From Polaribacter sp. SA4-12 (GTDB lineage: Bacteria > Bacteroidota > Bacteroidia > Flavobacteriales > Flavobacteriaceae), in the NCBI RefSeq assembly GCF_002163675.1, contig NZ_CP019334.1:816001-880000 (forward strand): a DNA stretch of 64,000 nt. Reading direction: 5' to 3'. Shown piece by piece: positions 19,161 through 27,660 of the stretch. The notes below the pieces were generated by a model. That model ran no database searches. It was not told where the DNA came from and saw nothing but the letters and a program-made list of their open reading frames with translations. Within the stretch, counting starts at the first letter, position 1. Each line of letters opens with the position of its first letter. A program made the translations under genes and the position numbers.

Positions 19161-19883
19161 TTATTGATTATTTTTTTTCTCTAATAAAATTGCTTTCGGA
19201 AATAAAATATTATTTTCTAAATGTATGTGTTGGTGTAAATCTTGTTCAAACTCTTCTAACTTTGCATACAAAGCTTTAAAAGTATTACAAGCTGATTCTG
19301 GGGGAGTAAAATTATTAGATAATTTTTTAATTTCTTTCATAATATCTCCTGCATTTTCATGCTCTTCTTCCATCATTCTAATCGGATTATTTACCGTACC
19401 AAAATGTTGTTTCGCTGCTTTCTCTCCAATTGAATCTGCTTTAAGTAGTTCTTTTATAAAAGGAAATAAAACTTGTTCCTCTTTTTTAAGGTGAGATGAT
19501 AATTCATTAGCAACATCAATAAAAAGTCTATTGATTTCTACAACCTCAGTATAATGATGGCCATGAACTTTTGCTACTCTTGCTGCATATTGTAAAATTA
19601 AAGGAATACTTTCTGTAACATACGTATGATGAATGTTTACAATATGATCTACTAAGAAATCTAGTTTCCAGTTATCATAATTATAAGCATTAGAAACAGG
19701 ATTGTTAATATTAGCTAATTCATTTAATATTTCTTCTAAAGGAAGATCCTTCTTTTCACATGCTCTTTTAATAGAAATTCCACCTCCACAGCAAAAATCT
19801 ATTCCATTTTTTTTAAAAACATCTGCAGTTTTTATGTTGTTTGTTACAATTTCTGCTACTGTATTGTTTTCTGTAATATTCAT
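19161..19883 (-). CDS. ric: Iron-sulfur cluster repair di-iron protein, RIC/ScdA/YtfE family
   Basis: 240 residues. The N-terminal ScdA domain (DUF542) has the intact motif IDFCCGGG (C31, C32) followed by a third Cys in KRACEKK. The C-terminal hemerythrin-like domain carries the di-iron ligand motifs: IHHTYV, VHGHHYTEV, HLKKEEQVLFPFI, EEEHENAGDIM and HQHIHLENNILFPKA. These proteins repair Fe-S clusters damaged by NO or oxidants and may process NO-bound iron. Its promoter carries an exact Fnr-type palindrome. A paralogue of identical length lies at 30571. Confidence 0.95.
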   Translation of the reverse strand: MNITENNTVAEIVTNNIKTADVFKKNGIDFCCGGGISIKRACEKKDLPLEEILNELANINNPVSNAYNYDNWKLDFLVDHIVNIHHTYVTESIPLILQYAARVAKVHGHHYTEVVEINRLFIDVANELSSHLKKEEQVLFPFIKELLKADSIGEKAAKQHFGTVNNPIRMMEEEHENAGDIMKEIKKLSNNFTPPESACNTFKALYAKLEEFEQDLHQHIHLENNILFPKAILLEKKNNQ

Positions 19884-19999
19884 AATTTAATCTTATTGTT
19901 GCTATTATTTTATTCACTCTTACTTTAATAAATCTAAAAAAAATATTTTTCAGAATCTATTTAATTTTAATAAAAGACAAAAAGGTCTTTTAATCGACA

Positions 20000-20042
20000 C
20001 AAAAGTACATTAGCAAATAATATTAAATTATGATAATTATCA
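20000..20042 (-). promoter_or_regulatory. Crp/Fnr-type box and promoter for ric1
   Basis: TGAT-AATT-ATCA at 20031-20042 (centre 20036.5). TACTTTTG (complement of 20000-20007) is an exact TAnnTTTG whose TTTG begins 33.5 bases from the centre. The implied leader is about 110 bases. The box also overlaps the end of the nosY region but points away from it. Confidence 0.8.
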
Positions 20043-20048
20043 GAAAAA

Positions 20049-20831
20049 TTAAAAGTCTTTCTTTTTTGCTTTAGAAATGATTCTCAAAGTTGGTATAACA
20101 GTCCATAAAATCAAAACAGAAGATGACAATATCATACCTAGGTTTGTACCAAAAAACTGTTGAAAAACAGCACCTGTATATCCTAAAAGAGCTGAGATAT
20201 CTAATTTTAATAAAATTAAAATTCTAGATAAATCAATTGGGTTAAACATAGTAGCAAATAAAGAAAATTGGTCTAATGGATATTCTTGAAAAACAATTAA
20301 TGAAATTAAAAATAATCCATCATAGATAACCGCTAAAAACAACCATAATAAAATAGCATAACCAAATCCTTTAATTTTATTTTCGTTTGATAAAGCGATG
20401 TTAAACGCTAAAGCGACAAAAATAAAGGTTAGAAAAGCACCTACAAAGAGTAAGGAAATAAAGTCAAAAATTGCAGTAGATTGTGTAACTCCATATGCTA
20501 AAAAAGGAATTCCTAATCCTAAAACCAAACTTAATGAAAGTGATAAAGAAACACCGATATATTGTCCTAAAAAAATAGTACTTCTTTTTAAAGGTTGTGC
20601 TAATAAAAGTTCGGTAAATTCTCGTGAATTATAATAATACATAATTCCAAAAATGGTACCAATTAAAGGTGTTAACACCACAATAATATTCATCAAAGTA
20701 ATAACTGCTTTAGAAGTATCATTATTTAAAAACAATAATGAAAAACCAATAACTAAATAGAAAACAAAGTATACATAACTCCATCTACTTCTTAATAAAT
20801 CGTAAAAACTATATTTTAATATTTTAAGCAT
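20049..20831 (-). CDS. nosY: NosY, permease of the Nos ABC transporter
   Basis: 260 residues with six hydrophobic segments and a typical ABC-2 permease start (LKYSFYDLLRSRWSYVYFVFYLV). The YYYNSREFTELLLAQPLKRSTIFLGQYIG coupling region is as in NosY. With NosF and NosD it forms the complex needed to mature the Cu-Z site of nitrous oxide reductase. The start overlaps the nosF end by eight bases, so translation is probably coupled. It is the last gene of the nos operon. Confidence 0.93.
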   Translation of the reverse strand: MLKILKYSFYDLLRSRWSYVYFVFYLVIGFSLLFLNNDTSKAVITLMNIIVVLTPLIGTIFGIMYYYNSREFTELLLAQPLKRSTIFLGQYIGVSLSLSLSLVLGLGIPFLAYGVTQSTAIFDFISLLFVGAFLTFIFVALAFNIALSNENKIKGFGYAILLWLFLAVIYDGLFLISLIVFQEYPLDQFSLFATMFNPIDLSRILILLKLDISALLGYTGAVFQQFFGTNLGMILSSSVLILWTVIPTLRIISKAKKKDF

Positions 20832-21531
20832 AATCTTTAGATAAAATAGTGGCTATTGCGTGTTCTAAATCCGTTTGATTTGTTTGTTCTTTTAGCGTCT
20901 CAATCTTTCCTTTAAAATGGATTTTCCCATCTAAAAGAAATACAATTTCATCAGACATTTCTTCTACAAAACTCATAATGTGAGACGTTATCAAAATCGT
21001 TTTTCCTTTTTGTTTTTCTGATTGAATAATTTCTTTTAATCGTATTAACGAAACAGGATCTAAACCTGTTGTAGGTTCGTCTAAAATAATCAACTCACTG
21101 TCAAACATAAAAGTTAGTACTAGGTTTACTTTTTGTTTTGTTCCACCAGATAAGTTGCTTAATTTTTTCTTTAAAAAAGGTTGCAAATCAAAAAGCTCTA
21201 TTAATTCTAAATCATTCGCTTTTTTTGTTCTGATATCTTTAATCATCTGAATTAATTCAGACACTGAAAGATTACCAGGAAAGTTTGCTATTTGAGGTAA
21301 ATAATTTACATTATTACGATACTCATGTTTTTTTAAAATCTCTTCTCCACCAATATTTATAGTTCCTTCTTCTGGGATTACCATCCCTAAAATACTTTTT
21401 ATCAATGTTGTTTTTCCTGAGCCATTAGGACCAAGTACAGCAAAAATACCGCCTTTATTTATGTTGAGATTTAAACCATCTAAGACAGTTAGTTTCCCAA
21501 ATTTTTTATGTAGATTTTGTATTTTAATCAT
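20824..21531 (-). CDS. nosF: NosF, ATPase of the Nos ABC transporter
   Basis: 235 residues with a full ABC nucleotide-binding domain: Walker A LGPNGSGKTTLIKSI, Q-loop NYLPQIANFPG, signature NLSGGTKQKVNLVL, Walker B ELIILDEPTTGLDP, and the switch His in ITSHIMSF. It partners NosY and supplies energy for NosD-linked maturation of NosZ in the periplasm. It starts one base after the nosD stop and overlaps nosY by eight bases. Confidence 0.95.
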   Translation of the reverse strand: MIKIQNLHKKFGKLTVLDGLNLNINKGGIFAVLGPNGSGKTTLIKSILGMVIPEEGTINIGGEEILKKHEYRNNVNYLPQIANFPGNLSVSELIQMIKDIRTKKANDLELIELFDLQPFLKKKLSNLSGGTKQKVNLVLTFMFDSELIILDEPTTGLDPVSLIRLKEIIQSEKQKGKTILITSHIMSFVEEMSDEIVFLLDGKIHFKGKIETLKEQTNQTDLEHAIATILSKDYA

Positions 21532-21532
21532 C

Positions 21533-22780
21533 TTAATCTAAGGAATTTATTGCTTTCATTAAAGGTTTTTGATCTAGTAAATTATCTGGTGTAAATATTG
21601 GAGAAACTTTTTCTGAAAAGTTAATAATATCTACAAATAGACTTCTTAATAAAACTAAGGTTTCTGGTGTTTTGTTTACCACATAAGAAAATAGTTTTAC
21701 AGGTCTATGCGCTACATCACCAATACCATCTTTATTTAAATCGTAACCAGAATATTCACTCCAATAATTAGCCTCGAATTTGTTATCATTTAATCGACTA
21801 TTGTATGATAAATCGAAAGCATTACTTTGAAAGTTATTGTATTCAAAAATATTAGCATAACAACCACCTGTAAATTTTAACGCCCATCCATTACGAATAA
21901 AATGGTTGTTTTTGTAATTAATTCGGTTACAACCATCAATATTTATTGCAATTGTATTTTGTTCAAAAATATTGTCGTTTATCTCTGCATCATTAATTTC
22001 TTTTAATAATAAGCCATAAGATGCTGTTCCCCAATTGTAGTGAAATGTATTAAAATACATTTTTATATGTTTAGAAAACATAACAGCAACACCAGCTCCA
22101 TTTTCTCTAAACTCATTGTGATGATATTCATTATAATGAGAAAACATAAAGTGTAATCCGTATCTAATATTATTTTTACTAGTATTATTAGATACATAAC
22201 TATTATTTACAAACTCTAAATAAATACCATCTCTCATACCAGAAACAGTATTATTTTCAATTCTCATATTCTTACTTTTCCAAACATGAACACCATTACC
22301 AGAGCTTGATTCATTTTTTGCATTTCCACTAATTATATTATCTTTTATGAGTCCGTATTTTACTCTTTGAAGAATTATTCCGTAAAAAACATTATCAAAA
22401 ATATTATCTTTTATGGTAAAATTTTTAGAATATGAAATAAAAACACCAGCTACTTCTTTGATATAGCTCATGCCTATATTCTTAATTTTAAAACCAGATA
22501 AACTAAAGTTATCAGCTTTAATAGCTATTACACTATCTGTTTTATTTTCGGCATCTATAACTGGGTAATCTTCACCAATTAAATGTATACTTTTATCAAT
22601 AAATAATTTAGACTCTTTATAGATCCCTTTTTTTACAAGAATTGTATCTCCATCTTTTGCAAGTTTAATTGCATCTTTAATGGATTTTACTTTACAAGAA
22701 CTGCAAACATCTATTCTAGAAGTTTGTGCATTTCCTGTAAAACTGTAAATTAGAAAAAGTAATAATACTCCTATTCTCAT
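21533..22780 (-). CDS. nosD: NosD, periplasmic right-handed beta-helix protein
   Basis: 415 residues with a signal peptide (MRIGVLLLFLIYSFTGNAQ). After SIKDAIKLAKDGDTILVKKGIYKES, a long run of Asn-rich beta-helix repeats follows (for example FTIKDNIFDNVFYGIILQRVKYGLIKDNIISGNAK, broken here only by the turn residues). These are the NosD/CASH repeats. A late LNDNKFEANYWSEYSGYDLNKDGIGD segment is the conserved NosD C-terminal block. NosD acts with NosFY in assembling the copper site of NosZ. It overlaps nosL by four bases (ATGA). Confidence 0.94.
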   Translation of the reverse strand: MRIGVLLLFLIYSFTGNAQTSRIDVCSSCKVKSIKDAIKLAKDGDTILVKKGIYKESKLFIDKSIHLIGEDYPVIDAENKTDSVIAIKADNFSLSGFKIKNIGMSYIKEVAGVFISYSKNFTIKDNIFDNVFYGIILQRVKYGLIKDNIISGNAKNESSSGNGVHVWKSKNMRIENNTVSGMRDGIYLEFVNNSYVSNNTSKNNIRYGLHFMFSHYNEYHHNEFRENGAGVAVMFSKHIKMYFNTFHYNWGTASYGLLLKEINDAEINDNIFEQNTIAINIDGCNRINYKNNHFIRNGWALKFTGGCYANIFEYNNFQSNAFDLSYNSRLNDNKFEANYWSEYSGYDLNKDGIGDVAHRPVKLFSYVVNKTPETLVLLRSLFVDIINFSEKVSPIFTPDNLLDQKPLMKAINSLD

Positions 22781-23214
22781 TTAGAAAAATGTTGCTTTAG
22801 TGAATTCCAAGTGTAGAGTTTCCCTCCATGTTTTTCTAGATATTCATCTGCTATTTTTTTATCAAAAAAAGCTGATAAATTTGCTCCCATTGGACTTTTT
22901 ATTTTTTTACTTATTAAATAAGTTGCTTTTTTGGCATCCACTAATTTCCCTGGAGTTATGTAATCTGCAACTAATATAAATGCTAAGTCTCGTTCGTTAT
23001 TTTCTTGGTTAATTTTCATAGTTAAACACTCTACAGCATCAAACATATATGCTTTCCCTTTTTTAGTAACATATTGTGCAGAATGTGTTTTATCTACCAC
23101 AGTCATATCACAATGAAAACAATGATCATCACCATATTTAATAACTTTAGGCTCTACAGAACAAGAAATAAATATGAAAAACATTAATATTAAAAGACTT
23201 ATTATTTTTTTCAT
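22777..23214 (-). CDS. nosL: NosL, copper chaperone lipoprotein
   Basis: 145 residues. The lipobox FIFISC gives a lipidated Cys18. The mature protein carries the Cu(I) motif DDHCFHCDMTV, followed by YVTKKGKAYMFDAVECLTM, the standard NosL core. It delivers copper to the apo nitrous oxide reductase at the outer face of the membrane. It stands upstream of nosDFY with a four-base overlap, and after a hairpin that separates it from the NosB-like gene. Confidence 0.94.
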   Translation of the reverse strand: MKKIISLLILMFFIFISCSVEPKVIKYGDDHCFHCDMTVVDKTHSAQYVTKKGKAYMFDAVECLTMKINQENNERDLAFILVADYITPGKLVDAKKATYLISKKIKSPMGANLSAFFDKKIADEYLEKHGGKLYTWNSLKQHFSK

Positions 23215-23227
23215 GTTTTGAATATAT

Positions 23228-23252
23228 GAAAAACGAGCAAGTAAATGCTCGT
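23228..23252 (-). terminator. Hairpin with T-run between the NosB-like gene and nosL
   Basis: Arms ACGAGCA (23233-23239) and TGCTCGT (23246-23252) with a 6-base loop. On the minus strand they are followed by TTTTTC. It may be a partial terminator or an mRNA stabiliser inside the nos operon. Confidence 0.75.
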
Positions 23253-23271
23253 TCTTATTAAAAACTTACTT

Positions 23272-23859
23272 TTAGTTACTTGCTTCTTTTTTACCTAAAA
23301 AGAAAGCTATAAATGTCATAAACATACCAACAAACATAAAATATGCTCCTACTAAAGGATAGGAATGTGCTGTAAAGTTTAGAATATCTTTTGTACCAAA
23401 CAAAGGTGGTTGAAAGCCCATTACAGAGCCATCAGGGTTTTTAAAATTCATGATTGCTTTAGGATCTAGATTATGTCCATAATCATATTCCCACAAGTAA
23501 AAATCATACATTCCTGCAATTCCTAAGATCGACATCAGAACAAACCAACCTAAAAACCATTTATAATTTGCTTTAAAACCGATAAACATTCCTAAAAAAG
23601 CCATAACTCCAATTACAATAGGGAATATTTTAAATTCTGGTATTGTATCTGGAATATACTGCATTCCAACATAATGATTCATTAAGTTGATATTTTTAAT
23701 ATCAAACTCATGTGTGTCTTGAAATTTTGTAATGTAAATATCCATTCCTAATGGAATAGGATATTGTGGAGCTTCTAATGTAATATTCCAAAGAGGAAAA
23801 ATAAATAAGCCCAATAGTAGAAAAGAACCTACCATCATTAATAATCTTGATTTTTTCAT
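23272..23859 (-). CDS. NosB-like four-helix membrane protein of the nos cluster
   Basis: 195 residues with four hydrophobic segments: about residues 7-27, 75-95, 98-118 and 165-190. A long periplasmic loop after helix 1 contains EAPQYPIPLGMDIYI, and a second contains EYDYGHNLDPKAIM and FQPPLFGTKDILNF. It lies directly downstream of nosZ. Clade II nos clusters carry a membrane protein called NosB at this place, and this is the likely identity, though the assignment is by position and topology. The job may be in electron delivery or NosZ maturation at the membrane. Confidence 0.75.
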   Translation of the reverse strand: MKKSRLLMMVGSFLLLGLFIFPLWNITLEAPQYPIPLGMDIYITKFQDTHEFDIKNINLMNHYVGMQYIPDTIPEFKIFPIVIGVMAFLGMFIGFKANYKWFLGWFVLMSILGIAGMYDFYLWEYDYGHNLDPKAIMNFKNPDGSVMGFQPPLFGTKDILNFTAHSYPLVGAYFMFVGMFMTFIAFFLGKKEASN

Positions 23860-23931
23860 TTTTTAATATTTAACTTGATGTAATAAAACCTTGTTAATAA
23901 AAAACTATATGTAAAACAATTAAATCTTCTA

Positions 23932-23966
23932 TTAAAAAAAACGGACAATCATTAAATAATTGCCCG
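23932..23966 (-). terminator. Hairpin with T-run between nosZ and the NosB-like gene
   Basis: Arms at 23942-23949 and 23959-23966 (eight pairs, one G-T). On the minus strand they are followed by the T-run complementary to 23934-23940. It probably reduces read-through so that nosZ mRNA exceeds accessory mRNA. Confidence 0.75.
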
Positions 23967-23993
23967 CTTTCTTACTCTCAAACAAAAATCGTT

Positions 23994-25979
23994 TTATTCT
24001 TCTTCGTCTTCTCCAGGAACATCTCCATCTAAAGTATAAGATATTTTAATATCAGAACTTTTTGGAGAAACTCTAATGTAACCTTGCATTTCTTGGTGTA
24101 ATGCAGAACAGAAATCTGTACAGTAAAATGGCCATACTCCTACTTGTTTAGGTTCCCAAGTAAAAGTTGCTGTTCTACCTGGCATAATTAAAAGCTCAGA
24201 TGTATTTGCACCAATCATTGAGATACCATGAGGTACATCATAATCTTGCTCTAAGTTTGTAACATGGAAAAACACTTTATCTCCAACTTTTACACCTTCT
24301 ATATTATCTGGTGAAAAATGAGAACGAATCATTGACATTTTAATATGTACTTCGTTTCCTTTTCTTACAACGTTTGTTTCACCTTCATTTGTTACAGCAT
24401 AATGGTGTTTGTTTTCATTTAATTTGTAAATCTTTTTAGATTTAGGAGCTATTTTTTCTGCTGCAATACCTGCTGCATAATGTGGCTCACCAATAGTAGG
24501 GAAATCTAGAAGTAATTCCATTTTTTCTCCACTAATATCAAATAATTGTGCTGATTGACATACTTCAGGACCTGTAGGTAAATATCTATCCTTAGTAATT
24601 TTATTCATTGCAACCATATACTTATCATCTGGTGTTCTAGAGTTTCCTCCAGGAATCATTAAGTGACCAACAGAATAGTAAACAGGATGTCTGTCAATTA
24701 CTTTTAAGTCTTTTATGTTCCATTTTACAACTTCAGAAGAGATAAAGAATGTAGTATATCCATTTCCTCTTGTATCAAACTCTGTATGTAATGGACCTAA
24801 ACCTGGTTGATCTAAAGTACCATAGTTTACTGCATCAAATTTAATAATTGGAATTCCATATGCTTCTCCGTCAAATGCTTTATCCTCAATTGCTTTTTGC
24901 ATTTTAGTAAATGAGTGAACTGTCATTGCAGCTGCTAATTTACCATTACCAATAATGTATTCTCCTGTTGGATCTACATCACAACCATGAGGTGATTTTG
25001 CTGTTGGTAAAAAGTAAATTGCACCAGGAACATCTTTAGGTTCTACAACTAAAACTTCTTTTTGCATTACGTGTGTTGCAGTGTGTGTTTCGTCACTCCA
25101 AGTATTATGTGCATATTTCGCTGGCATTTTTTTCCCACCACCATTATTCACATATTCTTCAATTTTTTTCCAGTTTATCGCTGCAATAAAATCTTTATCA
25201 TTTTGAGATGCATTTACTTCCATTAAAGTATTTGCTTCCTCAGTATTATAAGTTGAGAAGAAAAACCATCCATGAGATTTTCCACGACCAGGGTGAGATA
25301 AATCATAATTGAAACCAGGCATTTTAATTTGGAATTTAATTTCCATATTTCCATGATCTGGATCTATACTTAAGAATGATAATGCTCCACTAAAATTCCC
25401 TTTCATATCACTAATAGACATGTCTCTCTGTGGAAATGGTACCGCAAAACGAGTTCCTGCAACAACATACTCAGAGTTTTCAGTAACAAAAGAAGAGCTG
25501 TGATTTCCTGCTGAATTAGGAATCTCAATAATTTCTTCCGTTTCGAAAGTTTCTAAACTAATTCTAGCAATACGAGGTGTATTATTTTCGTTGATAAATA
25601 CCCAACGACCATCTACACTACCATTAGTTTGCGAAATATCTGGGTGATGCGAATCTCCCCAAGGCACAAAACCATGTGATGTTTGTAACATTGGTTTTGT
25701 TTCTTCACTATATCCATACGCTTTTTCTGGATCTTGTGAAAAAACTGGTATTACTCTAAATAATCTACCAGAAGGTAAACCATAAACAGCTAATTGTCCA
25801 CTAAATCCACCAGATACAAAAGCGTAGTGTGAATCATGTTCTCCTGGAGCAACATATACTTTTTCTGCTGCATTTCCAGAAACAGCTCCTTTATTACTTT
25901 TTTTCGAAGGCCCACCACAACTTACTAAAAAAGCAGCTGCAATAGTTAATGAAAAAATTGATTTTAAAATTGTTTTCAT
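23994..25979 (-). CDS. nosZ: Nitrous oxide reductase, clade II (Sec-dependent)
   Basis: 661 residues; it reduces N2O to N2 in the periplasm. The N-terminus is a Sec/lipoprotein-type signal (IAAAFLVSCGG) with no twin-arginine motif, the hallmark of clade II enzymes. The seven-bladed propeller carries Cu-Z ligands, including GDSHHPDISQ and KSPHGCDVDPTG. The C-terminal cupredoxin domain has the Cu-A motif C620-TDF-C624-SAL-H628-QE-M631. The acidic tail ends in PGEDEEE. It is third in the operon after the fasciclin and cytochrome genes. Confidence 0.97.
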   Translation of the reverse strand: MKTILKSIFSLTIAAAFLVSCGGPSKKSNKGAVSGNAAEKVYVAPGEHDSHYAFVSGGFSGQLAVYGLPSGRLFRVIPVFSQDPEKAYGYSEETKPMLQTSHGFVPWGDSHHPDISQTNGSVDGRWVFINENNTPRIARISLETFETEEIIEIPNSAGNHSSSFVTENSEYVVAGTRFAVPFPQRDMSISDMKGNFSGALSFLSIDPDHGNMEIKFQIKMPGFNYDLSHPGRGKSHGWFFFSTYNTEEANTLMEVNASQNDKDFIAAINWKKIEEYVNNGGGKKMPAKYAHNTWSDETHTATHVMQKEVLVVEPKDVPGAIYFLPTAKSPHGCDVDPTGEYIIGNGKLAAAMTVHSFTKMQKAIEDKAFDGEAYGIPIIKFDAVNYGTLDQPGLGPLHTEFDTRGNGYTTFFISSEVVKWNIKDLKVIDRHPVYYSVGHLMIPGGNSRTPDDKYMVAMNKITKDRYLPTGPEVCQSAQLFDISGEKMELLLDFPTIGEPHYAAGIAAEKIAPKSKKIYKLNENKHHYAVTNEGETNVVRKGNEVHIKMSMIRSHFSPDNIEGVKVGDKVFFHVTNLEQDYDVPHGISMIGANTSELLIMPGRTATFTWEPKQVGVWPFYCTDFCSALHQEMQGYIRVSPKSSDIKISYTLDGDVPGEDEEE

Positions 25980-26000
25980 ATTTATAGTTTAGTTGATTTA

Positions 26001-26471
26001 TTAATTTTTTGTTCTAAAATATTCTAAAATTGCTCTTGCATCCTCTTCAGATAATTGTTGATTAGCCATTGGTGCATTGTATTCTGCAATTAAAGCTTTT
26101 GCAACAGGATCTTTTGCAAGCATTTCTTCCGTATTTAAGATTAAGTTCATAATCCATTCTGGTGAACGTCTTTCAGTAACTCCTTTTAAACCAGGTCCAA
26201 TGTATTTTTTACTAAATTTATGACAAGCAGTACAATTTGTTTTGTAAATAGCTTTTCCTTTAGTAACTAATGCATCGTTAATTGCTTCTAGTTTTAAAGT
26301 TTTTATAGGTCCAATTCCTTTATTGTCTAAAGATGCTTTTTTAGTATCAACTTTTTTAACAACCTCTTTTTTTACTGGTGCTTTACTGTATGAAGGTCCT
26401 TTCTTTTCTTTCCCTCCACAATTAATAAATAATGCAACTAACATTATTAATAATACGTTTTGTAATTTCAT
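26001..26471 (-). CDS. Cytochrome c lipoprotein of the nos operon
   Basis: 156 residues. A lipobox (ALFINC, Cys18) is followed by a Lys-rich spacer to about residue 55, then one heme domain with C80-TA-CH84 and a likely distal Met in NAPMANQQL. The class I fold fits residues 65-156 (GPGLKGVTERRSPEWI, SEEDARAILEYFRT). Anchored in a membrane, it is well placed to pass electrons to the Cu-A site of NosZ, encoded 21 bases downstream. Confidence 0.93.
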   Translation of the reverse strand: MKLQNVLLIMLVALFINCGGKEKKGPSYSKAPVKKEVVKKVDTKKASLDNKGIGPIKTLKLEAINDALVTKGKAIYKTNCTACHKFSKKYIGPGLKGVTERRSPEWIMNLILNTEEMLAKDPVAKALIAEYNAPMANQQLSEEDARAILEYFRTKN

Positions 26472-26491
26472 CTTTTGATTGATTATAATTA

Positions 26492-27073
26492 TTATTTATC
26501 ACTTGGCACCAATACATCTCCAATTACATGTACCCAACCATTACTAACTTTTACTGTCTTCAATATTTCAGTTCCTCCAACAAATATTTTACCCTCTTTG
26601 TTCTCTACAACTAAGTACTTTCCTGATGCCATATATAACTTACGCCCTTTTTTAGCTTCTTTTTTTAATTGCTTTAAGTGGTAGTTAGCTGGAGCAACAT
26701 GGTTTTTTAAAATAAAACCTAAATTTGTCTTATTCTCTGGCTTTAAAAGTGTCGCAACTGTTCCTTCAGGAAGTTTATCAAAAGCACTATTTACAGGAGC
26801 AAAAACAGTTAATGGACCAGCATTTACAAGAGCATCCTCTACTCCTGCAGCTTTTATAGCAACTACTAATGTTTTAAAATCATCTAAAGATTTTGCAACT
26901 TGTAATGCGTTAGGATCAGAATCTTCATCTATAACAGAAGACTGTCCTTTAGAAATTATTTCTTTTTTTTGTACTTCACTTTCTTTTTTTACTTCTTTTT
27001 TCTCTTTATTTTGACAACTTGTAAGCAACAAGCTTGCAATAAAAATTAAACATACCGTTTTTAAAAGCCTCAT
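26492..27073 (-). CDS. Fasciclin (FAS1) domain lipoprotein, first gene of the nos operon
   Basis: 193 residues with lipobox LLLTSC, a charged Lys/Glu linker to about residue 50, and one FAS1 domain. That domain holds the H1 motif LTVFAPVNSAFDKLPEGTV and the H2-type LYMASGKYLVVENKEGKIFVGG, ending with GWVHVIGDVLVP. FAS1 domains usually mediate adhesion or ligand binding. Why one leads a nos operon is unclear; FAS1 proteins are seen near nos genes in other Bacteroidota, as far as I recall. Its promoter carries the shared Fnr-type box. Confidence 0.9.
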   Translation of the reverse strand: MRLLKTVCLIFIASLLLTSCQNKEKKEVKKESEVQKKEIISKGQSSVIDEDSDPNALQVAKSLDDFKTLVVAIKAAGVEDALVNAGPLTVFAPVNSAFDKLPEGTVATLLKPENKTNLGFILKNHVAPANYHLKQLKKEAKKGRKLYMASGKYLVVENKEGKIFVGGTEILKTVKVSNGWVHVIGDVLVPSDK

Positions 27074-27131
27074 ATTCTTTAGTTTAAGTTAGTTATTTCA
27101 CAATAAAATACTAAATAGTCTTTTATTGTTA

Positions 27132-27205
27132 CAAATTTATGTTACTTTTAAAGTATGAATTATGATAATTATCATATAAAAAGACACATTTGTCCTTTTA
27201 TTTTG
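27132..27205. promoter_or_regulatory. Shared Crp/Fnr-type box between nos operon and Rrf2 gene
   Basis: One palindrome, TGAT-AATT-ATCA (27163-27174, centre 27168.5). To the left, TAAATTTG on the minus strand (complement of 27132-27139) serves the FAS1-cytochrome-nosZ operon. To the right, TTATTTTG (27198-27205) serves the Rrf2 gene. The TTTG of each -7 element begins exactly 33.5 bases from the centre, so one bound dimer would sit near -41 for both promoters. Confidence 0.85.
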
Positions 27206-27219
27206 TCAAAAAAGAAATT

Positions 27220-27657
27220 ATGTTATCGAAAGCAAGTAAATATGCAATTACAGCAGTATTGCATTTAGCAAATAAAGCTTCTAAAGAAAATAAACTAGGT
27301 TCAAAACAATTAGCAGAACTACTAAATATACCTGCCCCCTTTTTGGCAAAAACGTTACAAGAATTAACAAAAAAGGGCATAATATCTTCTATAAAAGGTC
27401 CACATGGTGGTTTTTACCTTTCTAAAGAAAATGAAAAAAAGTCACTATATAATATTATAGATTGTTTAGATGATATTGAAAAATTTAATCAATGTTATTT
27501 AGGGCAACCAGATTGTAGTGATGATAAACCATGTGTTGTTCATCATCTGTATAAACCTTTTAAGAAAGAATTGATAAAAAAACTAGAGGAAAAAACAATT
27601 TTAGAAATGGCTAATGAATATGCGAATAATGATAATTCGTCTGAATTTTATAATTAA
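27220..27657 (+). CDS. Rrf2-family regulator (NsrR/IscR type)
   Basis: 145 residues. An N-terminal winged helix (KASKYAITAVLHLANKA, SKQLAELLNIPAPFLAKTLQELTKKGII, GPHGGFYLSK) is followed by a cysteine cluster at C82, C92, C99 and C105. This is the spacing class that binds a [2Fe-2S] or [4Fe-4S] cluster in NsrR, IscR and RsrR. NO sensing is therefore likely but not proven. I use the ATG at 27220; an upstream TTG at 27190 would overlap the promoter. Four bases separate it from the next gene, so the two form an operon. Confidence 0.9.
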   Translation: MLSKASKYAITAVLHLANKASKENKLGSKQLAELLNIPAPFLAKTLQELTKKGIISSIKGPHGGFYLSKENEKKSLYNIIDCLDDIEKFNQCYLGQPDCSDDKPCVVHHLYKPFKKELIKKLEEKTILEMANEYANNDNSSEFYN

Positions 27658-27660
27658 TAA

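Noticed and set aside
27163-27174. ATGATAATTATCAT read as an iron (Fur) box
   Set aside because: It shares AT-rich letters with the Fur box, but it occurs as a single 12-base palindrome of the TGAT-N4-ATCA type at a fixed class II distance from promoters, and beside N2O and NO genes. Crp/Fnr fits better.
27190-27219. TTG start for the Rrf2 gene
   Set aside because: It lies inside the promoter; the ATG at 27220 gives the normal Rrf2 N-terminus.
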